From Malurus cyaneus samueli (lineage: Eukaryota; Chordata; Aves; Passeriformes; Maluridae), in assembly GCA_009741485.1 (NCBI GenBank), contig CM019219.1, positions 3,793,060 to 3,857,059 of the forward strand: a stretch of DNA of 64,000 nucleotides, read 5' to 3'. The translations under genes were made by a program, and so were the position numbers. Positions 17,609-29,772 of the stretch are shown here, one piece after another; position 1 is the stretch's first letter; every line of letters starts with the position of its first letter. The notes beneath the pieces are model-generated. The model was not told the DNA's origin and searched no databases. It saw nothing but the letters and a program-made list of their open reading frames with translations.

Positions 17609-17951
17609 GGGCTCCAGGAAGAGCTCAAAGCTTCTTCCAGGGCTTAAAGGGGCTCCAGGAGAGCTGGAGAGGGACTGGGGACAAGGGATGGAGGGACAGG
17701 ACACAGGGAATGGATTCAAACTGACTGAGAGCAGGGTTAGGTGGGATTTTGGGAAGGAATTGTTCCCTGTAGGGTGGGCAGCCCTGGCACAGGGTGCCCA
17801 GAGAAGCTGTGGCTGCCCCTGGATCCCTTTGAGTGCCCAAGGCCAGGCTGGACATTGGGGCTGGGAGCAGCCTGGGACAGTGGAAGGTGTGGAATGAGCT
17901 GAGCTTTGAGGTTCCTTCCACCCCACTCCCTTCTCTAACTCTGGGATGATG
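17609..17951 (+). mobile_element. CR1 LINE 3'-end copy, songbird-type
   Basis: The order of segments matches the 3' region of the CR1 type abundant in songbirds: GGGCTCCAGG, AAAGGGGCTCCAGGAGAGCT, GGAGGGACAGGACACAGGGA, GGGAAGGAATTGTTCCCTGT, CCCTGGCACAGGGTGCCCAG, AGAAGCTGTGGCTGCCCCTG, then CCAAGGCCAGGCTGGACATT, GTGGAAGGTGTGG, and a degraded GAGGTTCCTTCCACCCCA end. Long open frames on both strands across this copy (about 120 codons) are by-products of the repeat's composition. It is truncated at the 5' side and inserted in the same orientation as ATE1. The family assignment is from memory of CR1 structure and should be confirmed with a repeat library. Confidence 0.85.
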
Positions 17952-19426
17952 GGAGCTGGCTCAGGCTGTGGTGGCAGTTCAGATTCTGCTTCCTGCAGTG
18001 CTGGAGCCGTGGGCTCTCCCTGGAGGTGTTTGGGCTGCAGGTGGATGTGCTCCCACCTAATTTCCCACTTTTCCAGCCTGGCACACCACGAGCCATCAAT
18101 TCTGGTGTGGCACAGCTGTCCTGTTGTTGTACCACAAGTTTTTGTCTCATTGTGAGCCTGATGCAGGGGGTCAGTGATAGCTCCAGCTGAGCTCTGTGCT
18201 TTGTGAGCTTCATGTTCCAGGATGATCCCAAGGTGGTTGGATGTTCTCCTGCTGGGAAGGGACTACTGGCAGAGCACAAAGGCTTTGTGCACAAATTCCC
18301 TTCTCCCAGCAAACAAAGCCAGCTTGTTTAACAAACACTCAGCAAACAAAACCCACCTAAAGTTAGAATGTTTGTTTCATGAATGAAAACTTACTATGAA
18401 AATAAACATTTTTAGGGACAATGGAAGAAACTTTCTTAAAGCACACGTGTTTTGATGGTCCAGAGTTTTTTTACAGATACTTGTTGATCCTTTGTGCAGA
18501 TAGCTGCTGCTTTGGTTGCTGTTAAGGTTTAAGTTCTAACACATGCTTGGAAAACTGTAGTAAAGTGAGCCTTTTTATTTATTTATTCAGTTTTTAATCT
18601 GCAGATGTGAGGGAGACAAGTGGGTTTAGGTTTTTTGGCAGAGGTGCATTACTCTATCCTTGTAATACAAATTGTAGACACGGCAAGACTGAGATTTATC
18701 ATTGCTTTTTTTCCTCCTTCATGATTTTAGTCTGAATGACATCTTTGTGTGTGCATCGAGGATACATTACCTTGAATTTCACAAAATTATTTGCTCAAGA
18801 TCCTGCAAAAATGAAGGTTTTGCTAATGAACTTCCCTGTGCTGTTGTCTCCCTTTGTCCTACAGCTTTACTCTTTTTCTTCTATCCTAAAATTGCTACTG
18901 TTAAAAGCCATTTTCATGCATGTGCCAGTGTTTTTGAGGTTGTGTCTTCTGTACTGTGCATTTCAGTGTTGAATGTCTAAAAGTAAATTACTTGGCTTTT
19001 ACTAAATTTTTATTGCTGGGCTGAAAAAACTTGTCTGGTGTACCATATATTGGTAGAAAGCCTTGAAGTTAAATATCTTGTACTGTTCTGAATTACTTAT
19101 TTCAGTATTATTATTTCTTATTCTTAGATGTATGAAAGCAAATAGAAATGAAATAGCTGGACTGACACTTTAAAGTGACCTTGTTTTTCAACATGATCTA
19201 ATTGCATGAAGTTTGAAAATCCCACATAGCATATCTTAATCTAAAGCCAACATCATGCATCTGAATTCCTAATTAGGAGTATATTTCAACTTGTGAATAT
19301 CAGTGTTTCACAATTTGCAGAGCTGTCAATTAGTCTGTTATTTATTATGTCTTGAAATATCCCACAGGCTGAGTCGGTAGCTGGGCATGAGAAACTTGAA
19401 ATTATTTATTCAGTATTAGGCTACCC

Positions 19427-20047
19427 TCACCCAGACTTCCTTGGGTAGGTCTTATTTTCTTGCCCTGAGAGTCTGGATGGATTTTTGGCGAGTTCTGTGT
19501 GGTTTTGGCTGGGTTTTTTTGAATTCTGTTGGAGGCTGGAGCAGGACTTTGGGCAAATCCAGGAGAGGAGAGGTGTTCCTGTCGGTGTGTGATGGTCTGG
19601 ACAGGCACAGGGAGAGCTGGAAAAGGGCTCTGAGTGGGATGGAGGGTTGAGTTTTGGCTCTGGGGGAGGGTTTGGGGCTCCAGGGAAAATCTCTGAAGTT
19701 GTTGGAGAGACATAGGAAAGATGGGGAACGCTTGGACACTGATGGGCACTGGGGAAAACGGGCTTGGAAGTAAGCACAGAACACAACAGCTCTGAAGATA
19801 AACAGTGCAGGTAAAGAATTGTCAAAAATGTCCAAAATCCAGAGAAATTGATGGGCAGGGAGAAAGGCAGGTTTCCATGTGTTCTGTTGGTGCACAGTCC
19901 TGAGCAATTTTTCTCCAAGAGCTGGGAATGTGCAGCTGGATTAAGGAGCAAGAGCAACGTGTGTGTTGTGCATGGATAAAATGAGCAGATTGGAGGTGTC
20001 ACACATATCTGAGAAGTAAAAATGCAGAATGCTTTCCTCTCTGCCAT
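19427..20047 (-). other. long open frame of doubtful coding status (206 codons)
   Basis: The minus strand is open for 206 codons from an ATG. Two further same-strand frames overlap it (151 codons at 19452-19907, 115 codons at 19402-19749). The predicted peptide is rich in Pro, Ser, Leu and Cys, starts M-A-E-R-K-A-F-C-I-F, and shows no domain I recognise. Several frames open on the same strand at once is what a pyrimidine-biased minus strand produces by chance. There is no obvious promoter, Kozak-quality start or poly(A) signal tied to it. It lies antisense inside the long ATE1 intron. An antisense lncRNA or a decayed repeat are alternatives. I do not claim a protein. Confidence 0.15.
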
Positions 20048-23000
20048 CCTTTAGAATTGTTGCTTTAAGAGTGAGAAAGGCCAAGTTGTAGTTGAAGGGA
20101 GTTTAATGTCACCAAGTAATTTCTTGTCGCTTTCACAAAAGATTAAAAAACTAACTTACATTGGTTCACTCTGTGGTGCATCATAACCACAGCCAATGTT
20201 TTTATAAAATGAAAATAAAATATTGTGCACCCTGCCCTCACACCCATGTCAATCATGCTGGTGGTTTAATCCTGTTGAATTTTAACTTTTGGTTCCCACT
20301 GTGCAGTTGTACAGAAAAAAGATGAAAACATGGTCACCTTCATTTAAATTCTCTCAATTTAATTTTATCTATTTTTTTCTATTAAATAAACATGGTGTGT
20401 AGTGGTTTTACTTTGATAACTACGTAGCAAAAGCCTCTTTGACAGGGAATTAATTTAGCTTTCCTGTGGCATATGTCCATAAGCTACAGATGAAGGCTGT
20501 TCTTTTAGAAATGACTGCAGCTAGTGAGGTATTAATGAATGTTTAAAGTTATTTTATGTCAGTGGCAATGCTGTGTTTGTAAGGGTAAAGCGTGGGTATG
20601 ATCTATTAGGTTATGCATATTTTTCCTGTGATTATTTCACCTTACATTAAATAAAAGAAAACAAACTTCATTACTTAATTTTGTACATTTAAATTAATGA
20701 ACTCAAAAAATACTGCGAGTTTATGGCAGCCCTTCAAGAGAAAGATACGGGATCCACATGATTGAAACACTCATTTCTTTTTCTTGTTTTTTTTTTCTTT
20801 TTTATTCCTCTCCTTCTGCTTCTGCCAGCTGCCAAAATAAACTCCTTTTGAGATAGACCTAAGTCAACAGAGTTGGTGTGTCTCTAATGAAGCATTCCTC
20901 TTGAGGCCCCCACTTGGGTTTTATCTTTTTATCATAGTTCTATTTAATCTCTCTTTCCAAGTTTAATGCTAGGGTCTCCTTAAGAATTTCTGCTGCAGAT
21001 TCAAAGTAAACAAGGTCCATTTCAGTAATCATACAATTTTTATTCCCCCAAACTCTTTGATTTTTTTTTCAGTAAAAAGGCAATTTATATTGCATTTTTT
21101 TCTGTATATGCATAAAAAATATCAAGTTGTCGAAAAAGTTGGCTAAAATTCAAGAAAGCTAATAGCCTTCAAATGTACAAGCTTAAGTCTTCTTTATTAT
21201 TGTTTTCCACTTTAATTTTTTCAAATTGTTCTGCTCTTTTTAACATTTTTGAGTAGCTTCTCTACAGACAAGACAGACAGTGGCTTCCAGCTCCTGAACA
21301 ATCTGTATGACACCATCTTTAATTAGCTTCTTCCCAGCTGAATTTTCAATGGCAATTTCCAGGAGATATTAGCTGATTTTGTATATTTTATTTACAGTCA
21401 CAAAACAGTTTTTCCTCTTTTGAACACACAATCCTTTGAATTCCTAGGGAATCTCAGTCTCTAAATGTGCACAAATACACCGTGAATTAGAAATGTTCCT
21501 TGGAATCTGAGTCTTGTGTGGATGTCACTATTCTGCCAGTTTAGTGTCACTGATAAGAAATATTAGTGCATGAGAGAGATAAAATAGCAATATTTGAAGA
21601 TATGCAATGTTTTCAGATTCTTAATATTCTAATGTTTTTAATATTCTGGTGGCAGCCTCTGCAATTCCATCCAGTAGAGTTTTCCTGTAAGTACCATCTC
21701 ATATCAGCATTCCTTATTTTTGTACATCAAGCACAGAATTAATGTAACACTGGAAACTAAACTTGGTTTCAGTAGTCTGTTTTAATGAACACCATTGTGT
21801 ACAGCATAGATTAGAGATATATAAATAAAATAAAAAGAAAGGAACCTTAGGAAATGTAAATAAGGCAAAATAGATAAATCAGTAGTTTGGTGATGTAAAA
21901 GTACTTAGAAAACACACTTAAGAAGTGAACTTAATATTATGTAAGCTCCATACCTGTAGTATTTCTCGTTGTTTCTCATTTTCAGGAGTTTTCTTCAAAC
22001 TTTCCTGCCATTTGGATAATATTATTTCAGCTTTGGATAAACAGTCACCCTGGGGCAGTCCAGAATCCATAAATTTGCTGTTCCTGTCATCAAAGGTCTG
22101 GTACAAGGGTACAATAGCAGTTTCAGGGTAAATAATGCACCTTATTGGTCCTGAAGGGACCATTTTGTGATGTTTGTATTGTTGGCTCTACAGTGTGAAA
22201 CACCACATACAGGGTAAATTCAGCATGGTAGGTTTGATCTAAAATGTGAATGCTCTGAAATCTTAAAAACCACAAATGTAGGATTTGTGTGTATATATCT
22301 ATCCATCTTTCTGACTGAGAATAAGAGGTGTGGAGTGGGAATAGGCAGAGATATTTCATGTCCTGTGTCTGAGTTAAGGAATGTTACTGGACACCACTGG
22401 CTTGAATGAATCTCTAAGTGCAAAGAACAGAAATATAAAAGATTGACAACTGCCCCCTGCAAATCTTTAAATTAAATTTTCATAACTACTCATTTAAATA
22501 TGTGTGTGTCTATCTAGTCATCAAGATTTTCTGCTGTAATTCCTGAACATACAGGTTATTTTTCCTCTTCTGTGCAAGCCTCATCACTGACTTTATTCCA
22601 GAGTGGCTTTGAACCGGTGACTTTAGATAAAAGAGTGGCTGCAGTTGCTCAGAACAAAAGGGAAACTCTCACTGCTCTTCATAAATGAAAAAGGACAGAC
22701 TCTTAGCAAGGAGTCTTCCTCCTCTTGGAGGAAGAGAGCTGTGCTTACAAATGGCTGTGAGAGGATGCTCAGAGCTGTTTCTTATCTTGAGCTCTGGGCA
22801 GTTGCATCCCGAGCTGATAAGACAGCGATGCTGCAGCAGCTCTCTCTGAGGCTCTCCACCATACTAATTACTGCTCACTTTTAACCTTAAACCACAATTA
22901 TCTCATTGATTAATATGGTGGTGCTGGAGAGGAGGACTGTTGGAGTGTGCTCGTGGCTGTGCTTTATCTCAGGCAGCACTTTGTTGGCTTCTTGGATGCT

Positions 23001-24049
23001 GTGGATGGTGTGTTTGAATATTGATGTGCAGCAGGTCGTGGCTCGGAGCTCAACATAAACACCCAGAGCCTCCCTTGGCATGTTCACTGAGTGGAGGGAA
23101 AGATAATATTGGCATAAAAAAGGAGGAAGAATAGCTGCACAGGCTTGGAGACTAAAGGGGAAAAGAAAAAGAAGATTAAAACCTGTATGAAATACTCCCT
23201 GTTGTCCTCAGTGGAAAGCAATTTTTTCCTCGCAGCCCATGAGCCTTTTGAGACACCTGTTGGCTGTTTCCCAGTATCAGAAACAACCTAGAAAGAGTTC
23301 AATATTTCAGATAATTTCTGTGAGAGAAGACAAGGGGAAAGCAGCTATTTGGAGTGTACACTAAGCTATAAAGATTGCAGAATCCAAACAATCCTGGGGA
23401 TTGTTAGGAATAGCATTTGTTGGGGAAACAAAGAACAGTAAAAGTTTCTTTAGATAATTATAGGGGAAGGGGGAGTATTTCTTTAAAAGTGCTTCTTTGC
23501 AGAGCACCGTAGGCAAATAAAGTGCTGAGATTTGCCTTAAATGTCAGTGAAATTTAAGATAAACCTAATTTAATTCCACTTTTATGGTGGGTTAAGAACT
23601 TGTAGGAGGTTAATGGCCAAATAATTACATGATAATTGTAGGATACTGAATGTGAAACTTGGCTGCCTTCCTTTTTTACTCATTAGCTTAATCTGTTTTA
23701 CACTTACCTGAAATATTTTATTTACCTGAGGTATATGATGAAAACCTTCTGAAATGCTATTTTTTTAATATTTAGTGAAATACAGTTAAGTATGAATATA
23801 CAGTCAATAAGTGTAGGAAATTGTTTTGTTTGACATGTAGAAACAAATGTCAGAAGTATTTTTGCATTGGTATCATTAGTTATTTCTCTTAATACTTTAC
23901 ATGGACTTGGGAAATAAACCCAAAAGAGGTGCAAGTTGGCAAATTATGTACAAATTTGCTTTGGACATTCAGTTTAAACATCGTTGGGGAACATTTAGAA
24001 AGACAATAAAAGAGACTAATGTCATAATCAATTAACTGACCTAAATAAG

Positions 24050-24105
24050 TGTTGGAAGTAGATGACCTTAAAGGTCTCTTTCAACCCAGACCGCTCTATT
24101 ATGGG
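24050..24105 (+). mobile_element. CR1 LINE tail fragment
   Basis: TGTTGGAAGTAGATGACCTT, AAAGGTCTCTTTCAACCCA and GACCGCTCTATTATGG follow the sense CR1 terminus (GTTGGACTAGATGATCTT, AAAGGTCCCTTCCAACCC, AAACCATTCTATGATT). It covers only the last 55 bp or so and is diverged, so it is an old 5'-truncated insertion. Confidence 0.65.
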
Positions 24106-26163
24106 TTGGAAATACAACATCAAATTAGATTTATATTTCACTTATGGGAAAATGAAGAACATGGGAGAAGATGGGTATTTGCTCTGAGTTTCCAGGTTTT
24201 GGGCGCCTTGGGAAGCACCTTACAGCTCACAGGTTGCCTGTAAAATTCCCTTTTTACCCAGGTTTTGTGCTGGTGATCATGTAATGAATGAGAATGAGCA
24301 CAGCTTTCTGAAGAGCAAGGACTGGAACTTCATGTTCTGGACTTCTGTGAGCTACAAAATAAATTTTGCTTATTATTCGTAATATCTTCTAAGGATTACA
24401 GCATATTATTCTTTAATGAAACAGAAAGGTGGCTAAGCCCTCAAGAATGCAGCTGTGGGATCCTAAAAATGTGGAGTCCATAATTATTTCAAAGTTTGCA
24501 GCTTGGACAAAATCAGCTTTTTTGATCATGGTGCTTGAGTTTCAGGCAGCCTGGTGATATCCAGGTTGTTAATTGAGTTACCCAATGATGTAACTCCTCT
24601 TTGGTATCTATTTTCTTGTAAGCTCAGTACTTTTTGAGGATAAAGCTGAAGTCTCCAGCCATCTCTCCTGGATAAATAAAGCTGCCTGCTGCATTCTGTG
24701 CTATTGCTCATGGGGCTTTGGTTTGTTTAAAAAGATATTTAAAACAGTGCCTGTGAGGTGGGAGTGAATTTGTGTAGGTAGTTTCGGGGCAGGGGAAGGT
24801 TTTTGTTGTTTTTCTGCAATATTTTAGGCTGTGCACAGCTGGGTGCCACATGAGGGGTTGGAGGCACAGAGGGGTTGGGATGTGCAGCTCTTTGTCTGGA
24901 CTGGGAAAACACAACCGGTCGAGTTACTGGCCAAGGGCTCTCCTGGGGATCCATAAACTCCCATTTCTGTTGGTGTCATGAAATCAGGGAGCAGTGCTCT
25001 GCTGGGGATGCCAGGGGCTTGTCTTTCAGGTAAAATGCTGAATTTCATAAACCCATGGTTGGCTGTGCTCTTGCACAGGCAGTGCTGCTCAGCCCTAATG
25101 GGTCGCTGTTGATAATTTGGGGTTGCTTTGTTTTTGCTTCTTTTTAAGCAGCTGGCTGGAAATGGAGATGAAGGCTGTCTTAATTCACTTTTAATAAAAG
25201 ATCAATGGCTTTATTGTGAAAAAATAGAATACAGATGTAAACTGTACCTGATAAAAGAATTAAATGTATGTTTAACCTTCCTGTTTTGTTTTTTCAGTGC
25301 TACTGGTGCTTGACCTTCATTTTTGAGGCTATTGTCTTTCTTGGTAGTTTTACATTTTAAGTTTTACTTAGACTACAAAAACAAACTCTGCTGGTGTTTT
25401 TCATCTCAAGTGCTTACCAAATCCCTCAGATTTTGCAAAATATTTAAAAAGTAATCTCCAGACTAAAGTCTCATTAAAACCTTTGCCCTTCCTGTGGAAC
25501 AAAAGTTCAGAGAAGTTCTGGCTCATTGTAATTTGAAAACTGTAAAACAAAAACCTTCATGGTGTGAAGTATTAATTTAAGCTTGGCAGTCTCGATAAAA
25601 TTTATTTCCAGAAGCTTCCAATTAAAATGCAGCATGTCTAATTGTATAAGGGAAAGCACCTTGAAGGTTCTCTCTTTTGGATTATATAGGAGGAAAAATG
25701 CCCCAAACATTAGTGATGTAACACTTTTACATTTTTTTTAATTAAAACATGTACCTTGTTAATTTTTTTAATTAAACAAGAGTCACATTAATGTTGCAAT
25801 GAGTTGATTTGGTAGAAGCAGCCACATGCTCAGGAATTTCTTAGCCATGCTAATTTTCAGTATTGCTTTGTAGTCTAGCCATTTGATAGATTAGTCAGAT
25901 ATTTATCTTTTTGTAGGTTAATCTAATATTTTTGTATCTTTAATTTGTATCTTTAATCTAATTTGTGCCTTTATTATACATTGGGCTCTTAACATTCTGT
26001 GGACAATGCAGTTTGAATGGTTTCCTCCTGTGGCTCTTTCTCCTGTTTCAGAGAAGAAATAGCAAAACTGAGAAAAGAACATGTTGACCAGGATGGTTAA
26101 AGGTATAGAATGCCCTACTTTGTAGTGCAGTAAAGAATTTAGGTCCCCTCAATCTGATGGAGA

Positions 26164-26255
26164 AATCACAGAACAATTTGGATTGGAAAGGATTTAGAGA
26201 TGACCCAGTCCCACCCCCTGCCATGGGCAAAGACACCTTCCACTTGACCAGTTTG
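26164..26255 (-). mobile_element. CR1 LINE 3'-end fragment
   Basis: On the + strand: ATCACAGAACAATTTGGATT, GGAAAGGATTTAGAGATGAC, CCAGTCCCACCCCCTGCCAT, GGGCAAAGACACCTTCCACT, TGACCAG. This is the reverse complement of a CR1 tail (AATCACAGAAT, TTGGAAGGGACC, AGTCCAACCCCCTGCCATGGGCA, GACACCTTCCACTAGACCAG). It is one of the clearer fragments in the window, with moderate divergence. Confidence 0.85.
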
Positions 26256-29200
26256 TTTTTTATTTCCAAAAACATCTTTTAAAAAGCACATTTTATGTCT
26301 TGGATATTTCTTGGTAAAATATAGATGCAGAGAGAGAAAAATGTGCAGTTGTTTTATATTGACAGAGTTCATTTCATCAGCAGGTGGTATCTGGTTTGAG
26401 AAGCTGAAATCTGAGACGAGTGCTATGGGATGGTTTGTAAGATGATACTTTTTGTTGAAAGTCCTGTAGTTAAATATTCCCTAGATGGTCTGGGCAACTT
26501 AAAACAGTTCTACTGTGCAAGAGCTTTTATATAATGAGGTAAAAGAAAGCAGAATGTTTTCAGTTGTGAACTTTTACTGTAGACAGAAATCACTTCTGAA
26601 ATGAATACTGATTTAATCTGAAGCCAAAGAGAAATGGTTTTCAAAATGAGTTTTGCAAATCTGATTGAGTTCTACTGTGAGAAATCCCTCTGCAGCAGTT
26701 CCCTTTCTAGTTTGGATTTATTTTGGGTGTATACTGCAAATCAATATTAAGAATGAGAAGGAATATAAATAGTGTGCTCAGAGGCAATTTTTTAGATGAT
26801 GTAATCATTTTAGAATGACTAATGAAATTTGAACATTTTTCTTGAAGTACAGATGCTCATGTACATGAGGCAGAATCTGTGTGAGTTCTCAGATTTGGAT
26901 GTTTTTGCAGCCCAGGAGTGAAGGGAGAGAGGAAAAAAGTAGGAGGTGGATTTTCATATTGAGGTTTTAAATATTCTGAAGAAAGTAAGTAAATTGAGAG
27001 TAAGTGCTTATGGAAAGGGTGAGGGGAGGGAGGCAAAACCCTTAGAAATCTTTAATTTTCATTAATGAAGTCCTGTGGGTTCCCTTTTTAATTCTGTCAA
27101 TACAGACACAGTGCAAATGCTGTTCCTTGGGAAACTCACCTGGGTCTGTCCTGTGTTCCCACTTCCTCTGTGGAATGAGTCAGGGATGTGGGTTTGACCA
27201 GCACTGTAAATAAAACACCTTTACAGGAGAGTGATCTTATTTCTAGTGGGTTTGCAAACACTTCCAGGAAGGGGGGATATCAAAGAGTATCAAGGCTTCT
27301 TTCATTTTTGCCTCTAATTCCACAGAGTGACCTGGGTCAGCGATGTGTCATCCCCACAGCTCCTGTGCCTTCAGGGAAGTTTATTAACAAGTTTCTAAAT
27401 TTTGGAGTAAAAAAAAACATCCATAGGAAGTCACCTCAGAATTATTTTTTCCCTTTCCTCCTCAAATTATGGTATTTTAATGCCCGAGATAAATATTGAA
27501 TCTGCCTTAAATGATTGGAAAATCAATTTTTCCCATTTCTGTGCTGCTTCGTGCTAAAGAAGGTTTATTTTAATTATAACCAAACCAGCAATGCTGCAAT
27601 GCAGTTAATTTTATCCATCCCATTTTATGACAGACTGGAATGTTACAGAAGTAATTGGGAAATTTAGAATAGGGCTGCGTGGTGATAGGAATTTTATTTG
27701 TGGAATTCACAAATGTGATAAATTTCAAGATGTGGGAGCAGGATCTTCTGGGGAAACTGAGTGTCTGGGCTGTTCTTACAGCCACGAGTTAAACTCATGC
27801 TACAAGGAAAGATTAATTTGCCACCTTGTATTTCCTGTGCTTAAGCAACAGCTCTGAAAGATGGTTCCTTGGCTCTTTCTGCCTTCTTGGCCAGTTGAGA
27901 AAATCTCTTTAAATCAACAAGTTATTATGTTTTAATTTTTCTGAATTATGACTGAAAAGGCATGTTTTTTTCTCCAAGTCCTTAAATTGTTTCATCTGAG
28001 TACTGATGATTAAAAGTGTTCTTTAAGCACTACCTTCACACAGCTTTCAACTCTTTCTGTTTAGAGAGCATAACATTTCAAAGTGGTTTATTTAATAATG
28101 TCACTTCCATTCTCTAACTATAGAGGATTTTCTAAGGCCTTGAGGTTTAAGTTTCTGAATGGATTTGGAGAAATATTGTTTTAATTTAGTATGAAAATTT
28201 GCCTGTAATCTTTTTAGAAAATTACCTCAGGTATGTGACAAGGTTCAGCATGAAGCTTGGTTATTTTTATCTTTTTTGCATGAGCACTGATGACTTTTTA
28301 TCAGAGATAATTCTTGTATTTCCTACTCAACAATTTACAGTTGATGGGAAATGTATAAAAAAATTAATTTTTCTGTAAATATCATGGGGGTTCTGTTTCT
28401 CCAGAACTGGGTGTTGCTGCATAAGGGTGTTCCTAAAAGGATGTCTTCACCTGCAGACTGAGTCGTAGTGATTTTGTAATTTTGTCCCTTCCCAAACATT
28501 GCTCAGCTTCAACTAAAGCTTCTTTGCCTTTTTTCAGAGCAGAGACTGAGCAGTAAATCAACTTCATCTCAAGATGATAATCTTAATTATCCATTTAATG
28601 TAATTGATGTGAAGAACTCTTAATGGCATCAACTGCAGTGTGACTTCTGATAATTCCCAGTCCCTTAACTTTTGATTTGTATCCCTAAAATTTTTCATTC
28701 TCTTTACTGTATGGCTGTTTCTCAAGCTGAGATGTGTAATGAATTTGCAGGTTAAAAATTAATTTGCTATTGGCCCCATATGGCTCTGAATGTTGAGAGT
28801 GTATGGATTGCATGAGTAATGGCTCAAAGATAGATTTTTGACTTTAAGTTATAGGCTGCTAAATAATCTTATTTTAAATCAGATGAAGATCTGATTAGGG
28901 GAGGTTATTATTGCTGAGGTGATGATTTTCTGTGTAGCTGGAAGGAAAATAAAGGCTGTTTAGTTTCTGGGCATGTCTGCAAAGAATATCTTCTTAATAA
29001 ATCAACAAAAAAATGGTAGAATTTCACTAATCATTACCTGTAAGCTAATCCAGGAAAAGCTCCATGAATTAAAGTGTTACTATTTAAGCAGCAATGAGCG
29101 AAATGCTCCATCACTAATGTAATAAAAACAGCGTCCTGCTTACTGTTCAGTGGGGTTTTTTATTAGATTTTTTTTTGTCTCCATTATTTGTTAGAATTAC

Positions 29201-29502
29201 CAACACTTGAGATGAGCTGCTTTTGGAGGTGCTGAGTTTTTTAGTGTCGGCCCCAGCTCAGCAGAGCTCCAGAGGATAACTTAAAACCCAGAGTTCCAGT
29301 AAGGAAAGCCAAAACTTTTTCTAGTTCATCTTGGAGATCGTGGAAGTGTGTTATGTTAGTTTTACATTTTCATCACGTGCCAAGGCTGAGTTTGTACTCC
29401 TGAGATGGTGCTGAAATGGTTGAAGCCTGGGATTTCACTGAACACTCATTTGGTGTAGATTAGATTAAAATATTCCCCGCTCTTTGGGAAATCGAGTTGT
29501 AG

Positions 29503-29772
<270 letters not shown>

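Noticed and set aside
17535..17926. About 120-codon open frames on both strands
   Set aside because: They coincide with a CR1 3'-end copy, and the same peptide strings recur in the CR1 at 58.7 kb.
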